A stretch of DNA of 64,000 nucleotides from Capnocytophaga bilenii (lineage in GTDB: Bacteria; Bacteroidota; Bacteroidia; Flavobacteriales; Flavobacteriaceae). The notes under the pieces were generated by a model, which had not been told where the DNA came from, made no database searches, and saw nothing but the letters and a program-made list of their open reading frames with translations. The position numbers were made by a program, and so were the translations under genes. Shown piece by piece: positions 58,209-64,000 of the stretch. The stretch lies in the NCBI RefSeq assembly GCF_017565765.1, contig NZ_JAGDYP010000001.1:214358-278357 (forward strand), read 5' to 3'. Each line of letters starts with the position of its first letter. Positions within the stretch are counted from its first letter, which is position 1.

Positions 58209-59961
58209 TTTTTGTGTGTAGACTTATGTTTACATCATTTCCGTGTTGTGTAATAGAACTTGAATACATCACTTTACTAATGAGATTTTCTTGGAACACC
58301 CTGACATCTATACCTTGCTGAAACATGAGGTAATCCATTACGGTTTTATTGAAATCCTCCTCATATATCTCAAACTCTTTCATTGGCATCTGATACGATA
58401 GATGCTCATTGGGGTTTATCCACTGAATAGTATCATTTCCCGACTGCTTTTGTATTACTTCTACCCAATAGTCCTCAATCTCTTGCCATCGGTCTTTGAC
58501 ATCTTGACGACCCTGATTTTTTACTGTTTCAAGCCCATCGTCTTCAATATAGCAAGCAAAAATTTCTCTATTGCCATGAGGTGTGCCAGACTTGAAAATG
58601 AATACAGATGTAGTAACCCCCTCCGAGAAAATATTTTCAGGGAGTTTAATAATTTTGAGAAGAGTGTGGTACTTCAGTATTCGTTTTGCCTTTTGCACTT
58701 TCTCCATTTTCTTGTCTGGCATAATAAAGGCACATACAGCATCCTTAGCAACGCTATCCAAAGTGTTCTTGACAATATCGATACATCCATATTTGTTCTC
58801 AAAAGGAGGGTTCATCAAGACTTTTGTTATTCCTTTTGACTGTATCCACTTCTTTGCTTCGTCTCGCCTTGCGTCTAATTGTTCAAGGTTGGTCTTTCCA
58901 TCCTTATGAATCAACATATTAGCACAAGCTAATGCGAAAATTTCTCGATCAAACTCAATCCCGTAGAGTTGTTCTTGTTTAATCTGTTTAGCTTTATGAG
59001 TACGGTTACCACCAGCTTCGTCAACCATATTACACATAGCCTTTACTAGGAAAGAGCCTGAGCCACATGCCGCATCCAATACAATGTCATCTTTATTTGT
59101 CTCAGTCAATCGATACATCAATGATGTGATATGGTCAGGGGTAAAGACTTGTCCTTGTTCGGATTTTCCCTTGTAGCGATTGAACTCGTTAAAGAAGATT
59201 GCCATAACATCTTCTCCCTGCCAAAAGTCAGAATTGATATTGTCTGATATTTCTTCAACACAAGCAATAAAATCATCTATCGCCTCTTGATTGTTGGTAA
59301 TATTCATTCTGATTTCTGAATACACCTCCAGCAATAGATTTAGCTTAGAATTCTGAGCAATAGCTTCTTCGTAAGACTTTGACAAGGTATCAAAAATAGA
59401 TTGACGGAAGGTATTGTAGCTCATTCCTTTGGTCAGTACTGCTCCATAACGTTTTGCCACCAAGGCACAAGCAGTAAATATCATTCGGTGGTTTAGATTT
59501 TTGATACCAAAGCTAAAGTGAAGCGTGTCATTAATCCTCTTAGTTAATCGAAAAATCTTGGACTTGTCAATCAGATTTTCCGCAAACAGATTGAGGTAAT
59601 ATTCTTTATTGTGTAATTCAGTTTCGCCTTGTAATTTCTCTCCATTCTTAAAAACCACTATATCTTCGCCGTTGTAGAGAATACCTACCACTTTGGCATA
59701 TTGAGAAGAGGCAATCTTGCAATTTTTCAGCAATTCCGCTATTTGTTGTTCTTTCAAAGGCGTAACTACACTCTTCACTTCAAGAATGATGGCGGGGAAC
59801 ATTTTTTCATTAGGTAGGTACCAACCATCTGGGCGGTCACTTACTCCTTTGAAGCCAAGCTGATTAAATGTGGTTAGCTGACCGACACCAGCTTTTGCTG
59901 TTTCGGTATCCTCTAACCCTAATTTATGCTTAGCTAGATCTCTAACCTTGTCCTCTGTCAT
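58198..59961 (-). CDS. Fused restriction endonuclease / N6-adenine methyltransferase, BcgIA-like
   Basis: 587 residues. N-terminal PD-(D/E)xK-type part (DRPDGWYLPNEKMFPAIILEVKSV, about 40-65), helical connector, then the gamma-type methylase: GQVFTPDHITSLMYRL, SAM motif I VLDAACGSGSFLVKAM, and catalytic LMNPPFENKYG. Combined nuclease-methylase plus a separate S subunit fits type IIB/IIG systems such as BcgI, which cut on both sides of their site. No separate HsdR gene is present. Preceded 5 bases upstream by a small HTH gene. Confidence 0.9.
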   Translation of the reverse strand: MTEDKVRDLAKHKLGLEDTETAKAGVGQLTTFNQLGFKGVSDRPDGWYLPNEKMFPAIILEVKSVVTPLKEQQIAELLKNCKIASSQYAKVVGILYNGEDIVVFKNGEKLQGETELHNKEYYLNLFAENLIDKSKIFRLTKRINDTLHFSFGIKNLNHRMIFTACALVAKRYGAVLTKGMSYNTFRQSIFDTLSKSYEEAIAQNSKLNLLLEVYSEIRMNITNNQEAIDDFIACVEEISDNINSDFWQGEDVMAIFFNEFNRYKGKSEQGQVFTPDHITSLMYRLTETNKDDIVLDAACGSGSFLVKAMCNMVDEAGGNRTHKAKQIKQEQLYGIEFDREIFALACANMLIHKDGKTNLEQLDARRDEAKKWIQSKGITKVLMNPPFENKYGCIDIVKNTLDSVAKDAVCAFIMPDKKMEKVQKAKRILKYHTLLKIIKLPENIFSEGVTTSVFIFKSGTPHGNREIFACYIEDDGLETVKNQGRQDVKDRWQEIEDYWVEVIQKQSGNDTIQWINPNEHLSYQMPMKEFEIYEEDFNKTVMDYLMFQQGIDVRVFQENLISKVMYSSSITQHGNDVNISLHTKNEE

Positions 59962-59966
59962 AAACT

Positions 59967-60170
59967 CTAAAACACTAAATCCTTTGGTGACACTCCGAGC
60001 AAATCCGCAATTTTGAAAATGGTTTTAAGATTGGGCTGTTTGCGATTACAGACATAAGCATTTGTAATGCTAAAAGACACCCCAAGTTGCTCCGCAAGCC
60101 ATACTTGCGTATACCCCTTAGCTTTTAACTGCTCTTTGATGAGATTGCCACGTCCTTTATCTTGTGCCAT
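59967..60170 (-). CDS. Small HTH (Xre/Cro) regulator, probable C protein of the RM operon
   Basis: 67 residues from the ATG at 60170: IKEQLKAKGYTQVWLAEQLG, then VSFSITNAYVCNRKQPNLKT and a closing IFKIADLLGVSPKDLVF, a compact Xre fold. It ends 5 bases before the RM gene. Similar C proteins time methylase and nuclease expression in RM systems. Its start codon lies only a few bases past the end of repeat copy E, which supplies the only visible promoter. The longer start at 60257 reads through that repeat and is rejected. Confidence 0.85.
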   Translation of the reverse strand: MAQDKGRGNLIKEQLKAKGYTQVWLAEQLGVSFSITNAYVCNRKQPNLKTIFKIADLLGVSPKDLVF

Positions 60171-60173
60171 ATT

Positions 60174-60322
60174 GAAGCTGTTTAAACTTTTTCTTATAAT
60201 AAAATAAAAGTTCCCGAAAATTAGTAATTTTGTGTTTGAAAAAAAAAAGAACACCAAAATTCAGGAAATTTGGGCAAAGATACAATAAATAGTTGGATTA
60301 TTCTCTTTTTAAGTGTAGGAAA
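60174..60322 (-). repeat. Promoter-hairpin repeat, copy E
   Basis: Full-length copy ending GAAGCTG 4 bases before the HTH gene start. Contains TATCTTTG (minus strand) in ATTGTATCTTTGCCC and the AAGTTCCCG / hairpin arms. Confidence 0.8.
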
Positions 60323-60355
60323 AAGAGGAAAAAACTTTTACCCCCTATCTACCCC

Positions 60356-60488
60356 TCAAATCTGCTAATTCCCTAATTCCCAAATTCCCTAATTCCCAAA
60401 TTTGCTAATTTGCTAATTTTCTAATTCCCTAATTTTCTAATTCCCTAATTTTCTAATTCCCCAATTTTCTAATTCCCTAATTTGCTAA
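60356..60488. repeat. Degenerate CTAATTCC / CTAATTTTC tandem repeat
   Basis: About a dozen units of roughly 10 bases (CTAATTCCCTAATTTTCTAA). Shorter stretches lie at 43833-43865 and 51190-51230. No coding. Confidence 0.7.
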
Positions 60489-61069
60489 TTGAATATTTTT
60501 TGTATATTCTTATAAGAGCTTTTTGCCAATTCTTTGGCGGTAGCCTCATCCTTCCAGCATACTTTTTCTATACCCTCTTCCGTTTGGGGTACTAATTTCT
60601 TCTTATAAGTAGTCGTCATATCATACCAGTAAGTTTCTTTCAGAAAGTAGTGTCCATCGCGTTTAAATATGTGGTAAGTAATCGTCCTAAAACGCTGTAT
60701 GAGCAGCTTTTTCACCCCCGTTTCTTCCTCCACTTCGCGCAGCGCACAAGTAGCAATATTTTCGCCCTTTTCTTTCTTTCCTTTAGGCAAATCCCACTTG
60801 CCGTTTCGTTTGATGAGCAGCACCTTACCCTCCTGATTATACACTATCCCACCCCCTGCTTTTATGGTGGGGATAAGCTGCTTAAATTTCTTCATAAGTT
60901 TCTCAGCCTTAGGGTGATAGAGGTATATTCTCTCTACCTCTTTATGGCTTAGTGCTTCGATGATTTCATCAAGGCTTACATCTTTTAACCGAAAATATTT
61001 TTCGTTCTCAATATTTTCTTGTACATTTGTCAAAATAATCGACTTATTGTCTAAAAATATTTCATTCAT
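60485..61069 (-). CDS. NUDIX hydrolase
   Basis: 194 residues. An N-terminal part with LTNVQENIENEKYFRLKDVS precedes the Nudix domain, whose box reads GKKEKGENIATCALREVEEETG (in two parts GKKEKGENIATC and REVEEETG) with the catalytic Glu cluster intact. The fragment KWDLPKGKKEKGE is typical of diadenosine-polyphosphate or nucleotide hydrolases. Substrate not determined. Divergent from pyrE with 6 bases between the two start codons. Confidence 0.88.
   Translation of the reverse strand: MNEIFLDNKSIILTNVQENIENEKYFRLKDVSLDEIIEALSHKEVERIYLYHPKAEKLMKKFKQLIPTIKAGGGIVYNQEGKVLLIKRNGKWDLPKGKKEKGENIATCALREVEEETGVKKLLIQRFRTITYHIFKRDGHYFLKETYWYDMTTTYKKKLVPQTEEGIEKVCWKDEATAKELAKSSYKNIQKIFN
61023..61030 (+). 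promoter_or_regulatory. Possible pyrE -7 element inside the NUDIX gene
   Basis: TACATTTG 46 bases before the pyrE ATG, no good -33 element. Confidence 0.35.
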
Positions 61070-61075
61070 AACATT

Positions 61076-61717
61076 ATGATATTAGATAACACTACGGCAC
61101 AAAGTACCGCCGAATTTTTACTGCAAATTAACGCAATAAAATTGAATTCTGAAAATTATTTTACTTGGGCGAGTGGCTGGAAATCGCCTATTTATTGCGA
61201 CAACCGCATAATCCTCTCATTTCCAGAGGTTCGCAATTACGTAGCCAATACTATGGCTACCTATATAAAAAGCCATTATCCCACTGCCGAAGTAGTAGCA
61301 GGCGTAGCCACAGGGGCTATTGGTATGGGTATGTTAGTAGCCAACGTGCTGGGGTTGCCTTTCGTATATGTACGCCCTGAGCCTAAAAAACACGGTCGTC
61401 AGAACCAGATAGAAGGCTTGCTAACAGCAGGACAGCGCGTAATTGTTATTGAAGACCTTATCAGCACAGGTATGAGCAGCCTCAATGCAGTAAAAGCCCT
61501 CCGCGACTTTGGGGCTGAGGTATTAGGTATGGTAGCTATCTTCTCTTATAATTTTGAGGTAGCCAATGCTAATTTTGCCACTGAAAAGCTCACCCTCCAC
61601 ACCCTCAGCGATTACGACCATCTGCTCGTCAAAGCCTTAGAAATAGGCTATATCGGCGAACACGAACTCGATACCCTCAAAGAATGGCGCAAAAGCCCCG
61701 ACACGTGGCGCAATTAA
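61076..61717 (+). CDS. pyrE: Orotate phosphoribosyltransferase
   Basis: Joins orotate to PRPP to give OMP in pyrimidine synthesis. 213 residues. FTWASGWKSPIYCDNRIILS opens the fold, VAGVATGAIGMGMLVANVLG follows, and the PRPP loop is VIVIEDLISTGMSSLNAVKAL. EPKKHGRQNQIEGLL is the flexible catalytic loop. The start codon is 6 bases from that of the divergent NUDIX gene. Confidence 0.96.
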   Translation: MILDNTTAQSTAEFLLQINAIKLNSENYFTWASGWKSPIYCDNRIILSFPEVRNYVANTMATYIKSHYPTAEVVAGVATGAIGMGMLVANVLGLPFVYVRPEPKKHGRQNQIEGLLTAGQRVIVIEDLISTGMSSLNAVKALRDFGAEVLGMVAIFSYNFEVANANFATEKLTLHTLSDYDHLLVKALEIGYIGEHELDTLKEWRKSPDTWRN

Positions 61718-62010
61718 CAAATTGACAAACTATTAGTCAAAACATTGCGAATCTTTCAATAAATCTATAATTAGCAAAATAGCAAATCGAAAAAATAATC
61801 ACCCTTGATAATCAGCGTTTTAAAGATTAACTTACTCCTTTTTTTGGATATAGGAAGGATATAGGAACACCGAAGGAAGAACGAACCTATACCGAACACA
61901 TACCGAACATAAGACGATACAACACTGAATTTCAATCGTTTAACCACCTTACCACACAATTAAAAGATTCGCAATAAAAACCAAAGAATATTAATAAATT
62001 CGCAATATAA
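61718..62010. other. Intergenic stretch after pyrE
   Basis: AT-rich, no gene or clear terminator. Contains GGATATAGGAAGGATATAGG and CCGAACACATACCGAACATA short direct repeats only. Confidence 0.4.
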
Positions 62011-62014
62011 AAGA

Positions 62015-62230
62015 TTGTGCGGCTCACACTCTCACCCGTCCCACTTGTCCCACCCGTCCCACCGAAGGTTCAGTGAAGGTTCAGCGAAGGATGAGCGAAG
62101 GATAAGCGAAGGAAAGTCCGCGAGCTGGCGCAGCGGAGTATGTGACGAAGGAAAGTCCGCGAGCTGGCGCAGCTCGCACTCTCACCCGTCCCACCCGTCT
62201 TACCTGTCCCACCGAAGGTTCTGCGAAGGA
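62015..62230. repeat. GC-rich repeat cluster
   Basis: CACCCGTCCCACTTGTCC, several CGAAGGATGAGCGAAGGATA units, and two copies of GAAAGTCCGCGAGCTGGCGC. Same families as 236-362 in reverse order. An open frame over it is an artefact of the repeats. Confidence 0.65.
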
Positions 62231-62284
62231 TAAATATGCGCCACATACTTTGACAAACTTTAAGAGTTTGTCAAAGTTTACAAA

Positions 62285-62366
62285 ACTGATAATCAATCAC
62301 TTTTATTTACATTGTAGGGCTGATTTGCAAATCGCCCTTACAAAACAAAACTTTTTGGATACCCTC
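62285..62366. repeat. Inverted-repeat-bounded element, right part, copy 3
   Basis: ACTGATAATCAATCACTTTT through CAAAACTTTTTGGATACCC, with GGGCTGATTTGCAAATCGCCC-type hairpin. Matches 11907-11988. Confidence 0.65.
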
Positions 62367-62388
62367 AATAATTAAAAAAAGAATAACT

Positions 62389-63159
62389 ATGCAAAAAATA
62401 GAAATCCCCGAAAACTGGGCAGTCTATATCGGTAGAGTAGAAGATAAGCCCGCTGTGTTTCGCATCAATTTAGGTATAGGCGAAACCGATTTCCCTATAG
62501 AGGGTTACACCCAATGCGTAAGGCTAAACCTTGTGCTTAAAGCACCCGATGAGCACGGTTTTACTACCGATGAGGAAAGAGAACGCCTCTATAACATTGA
62601 AGATATTATAATGCCTTCGCTAAAAGAAACCGATTTTTTAGCAGGAGTTGTAACCTATCAAGGCAATACAACGTGGTTTTACTATACCCAAAACGCTCCT
62701 CTATTGGTAGCCAATATCGAAAAGGCTTTCACAAATATTGCCGACTACGAACCTGAAATACGTATCGTAGATGACCCTAATTGGGAGATATATTCCGACT
62801 ATCTTTACCCCAATATCTACGAACATCAAAGCATCAAAAACAGTGCGGTACAGCGCCATTGCGAAGAGTCAGGCGACCATACCGACCAAGAACGCCCTAT
62901 AGAACATTGGCTGTACTTTGATACTGAAAAAGATATGAATAGTGCCCTTAGCAAAGTAATAGCTTTGGGGTATAAGGTAGAAGATAGCGGTAGGGTAGAG
63001 CCCGAAGAAGAAGACGCTCCCCAAGAACCTTACTACCATCTCATAGTTTCTAAAGTAAATACAATCGATGATATTAACGGCGACACTTGGGATTTGATAG
63101 ATGTTGCCCTCGATACCAATGGTCAGTATGACGGCTGGGAAACCGTTTTAGTAAAATAA
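62389..63159 (+). CDS. DUF695 / RraB-like domain protein
   Basis: 256 residues. The N-terminal half (WAVYIGRVEDKPAVFRINLG ... TYQGNTTWFYYT) is DUF695-like; the C-terminal half (RPIEHWLYFDTEKDMNSALSKVIALGYKVED) resembles RraB, a regulator of RNase E in E. coli. The pairing of these two domains is known. Cytoplasmic, no partner visible. It lies after the repeat cluster and 27 bases before the SRPBCC gene. Confidence 0.8.
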   Translation: MQKIEIPENWAVYIGRVEDKPAVFRINLGIGETDFPIEGYTQCVRLNLVLKAPDEHGFTTDEERERLYNIEDIIMPSLKETDFLAGVVTYQGNTTWFYYTQNAPLLVANIEKAFTNIADYEPEIRIVDDPNWEIYSDYLYPNIYEHQSIKNSAVQRHCEESGDHTDQERPIEHWLYFDTEKDMNSALSKVIALGYKVEDSGRVEPEEEDAPQEPYYHLIVSKVNTIDDINGDTWDLIDVALDTNGQYDGWETVLVK

Positions 63160-63186
63160 CAATTAACCATTAAATAATTAATCATT

Positions 63187-63579
63187 GTGAACTTAGAATC
63201 TCCAAAAACAATCGTCCCAAAAAGTGCAAAAGACCTCTTTGCTCTTTTAGAAAAAGTTGAAAACTTTGAACGCCTAATGCCCGACAACATCAGCAAATTT
63301 CAAAAACTTAGCGACACTTCTTTTGTGTTTGCCCTGAAAGGAATGCCCGAAATTTCATTAGAAAAGAAAAGCGCTACCCCCGATAGTCAGTTAGTATTAG
63401 GCGAAGCAAATGGCAAAATCCCTTTTCAGCTTACTACCAATATTGCTGAAATATCAGATAAGGAAAGCGAAGTACAACTGCTTTTCAAAGGGGACTTCAA
63501 CCCTGTAATGGCGATGATGGTCAAAACGCCCATTAGCAAGTTTATAGAAGTATTAGTAACCAAAATGAAGGACTTATAA
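63187..63579 (+). CDS. SRPBCC-fold protein
   Basis: 130 residues starting at a GTG (NLESPKTIVPKSAKDLFALL), with polyketide-cyclase/START-like pattern: an N-terminal pair of strands and helix (KVENFERLMPDNISKFQKL), a beta-sheet, and a long last helix (PISKFIEVLVTKMKDL). I recall this protein next to pyrE in flavobacteria, but not a function. Its TAA is followed directly by the aroC ATG. Confidence 0.75.
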   Translation: MNLESPKTIVPKSAKDLFALLEKVENFERLMPDNISKFQKLSDTSFVFALKGMPEISLEKKSATPDSQLVLGEANGKIPFQLTTNIAEISDKESEVQLLFKGDFNPVMAMMVKTPISKFIEVLVTKMKDL

Positions 63580-64000
63580 ATGGCAGGCAATAGCTTTGGT
63601 ACACTTTTTAGGCTCACCACCTTTGGCGAGTCGCACGGCGAAGCATTAGGAGGCATCATCGATGGTTGCCCTCCTAATATCCTTTTAGATTTTGAAGCCA
63701 TACAGCACGAACTCAACCGCCGCCGTCCGGGGCAATCAGCTATTGTTACCCAGCGCAAAGAGGGCGACAAGGTACGCTTCCTTTCGGGTATTTTAGATGG
63801 CAAAACTACCGGCACTCCCATTGGTTTTATCATTGAAAACGAAAATCAGCATTCAGCCGATTATGCCCATATAGCCGAAGTATACCGCCCCAGCCACGCC
63901 GATTATGTGTATCAACAGAAATATGGCATTCGCGATGTTCGTGGGGGCGGACGCTCATCAGCACGCGAAACGGTGAGCCGTGTGGTAGCAGGAGCTATTG
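63580..64000 (+). CDS. aroC: Chorismate synthase, 5' part
   Basis: 140 codons, cut by the window edge. [20 protein letters not shown] is the FMN-binding signature of Aro[18 protein letters not shown] and [19 protein letters not shown] follow at the expected spacing. It makes chorismate from EPSP, the branch point to aromatic amino acids, folate and quinones. The ATG begins at the base after the preceding stop codon. Confidence 0.96.
   Translation, partial: MAGNSFGTLFRLTTFGESHGEALGGIIDGCPPNILLDFEAIQHELNRRRPGQSAIVTQRKEGDKVRFLSGILDGKTTGTPIGFIIENENQHSADYAHIAEVYRPSHADYVYQQKYGIRDVRGGGRSSARETVSRVVAGAI

Noticed and set aside
60356-60488. Regular short repeats that might be a CRISPR array
   Set aside because: Units are about 10 bases, degenerate, with no unique spacers and no cas genes nearby.
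62015-62230. Open reading frame of about 70 codons over CGAAGGATGAG-type repeats
   Set aside because: Open only because the repeats lack stops in that frame; protein is repeats of His/Pro/Ser and Arg with no start context or promoter.

Overview
The window looks like chromosomal DNA of a low-GC member of the Bacteroidota, most likely a flavobacterium close to Capnocytophaga (inference from gene families; I could not run a search). The signs are promoters of the TTTG-N19-TAnnTTTG type in front of many genes, almost no Shine-Dalgarno sequences, TonB-dependent receptors with carboxypeptidase-regulatory-like N-terminal domains, DUF4136 and DUF4230 proteins, a 950-residue CarB, and a YccA/Bax-inhibitor protein.

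Region 1 (1-16700) is housekeeping and envelope: a phosphoethanolamine transferase, class II aldolase, a frameshifted siderophore receptor, carB behind a structured leader that ends in a terminator, a PIN toxin-antitoxin pair, tRNA-Gly, a Sel1 protein, nicotinamidase and LrgAB. Region 2 (16703-32329) holds a TetR-hydrolase-TolC operon, an MFS exporter, tRNA-Pro, queA, prfC, an NlpE-like lipoprotein, a GH20 hexosaminidase, lactate dehydrogenase, a phospholipase-A relic, a patatin/beta-barrel protein and trmO. Region 3 (32348-38957) is an uptake locus: ABC permease, ATPase, a tetrapyrrole-type methylase, a TonB-dependent receptor, a repeat lipoprotein and a binding protein. Next come pepD and an RND pump (40596-43772). 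The promoter of the pump is a 50/51 match to the promoter of the TetR gene 21 kb away, so TetR probably controls both.

Region 4 (44495-60330) is accessory DNA. It carries remnants of polymorphic toxins with small immunity-like proteins, a frameshifted Uma2 gene, crcB, a CdiA-tip-like protein, two candidate small RNAs, a decayed IS256/IS1249-type element, an integrase stump and a BcgI-like restriction-modification operon. Five copies of a roughly 150-bp repeat containing an outward TAnnTTTG promoter and a long hairpin lie among these genes; several copies end a few bases before a start codon. Region 5 (60485-64000) returns to core genes: NUDIX, pyrE, a DUF695-type protein, an SRPBCC protein and the start of aroC.

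Best leads: the structured leader before the acetyltransferase-carB operon, the shared TetR/RND operator, the promoter-carrying repeat family, and the two small-RNA candidates at 54.7 and 55.8 kb.
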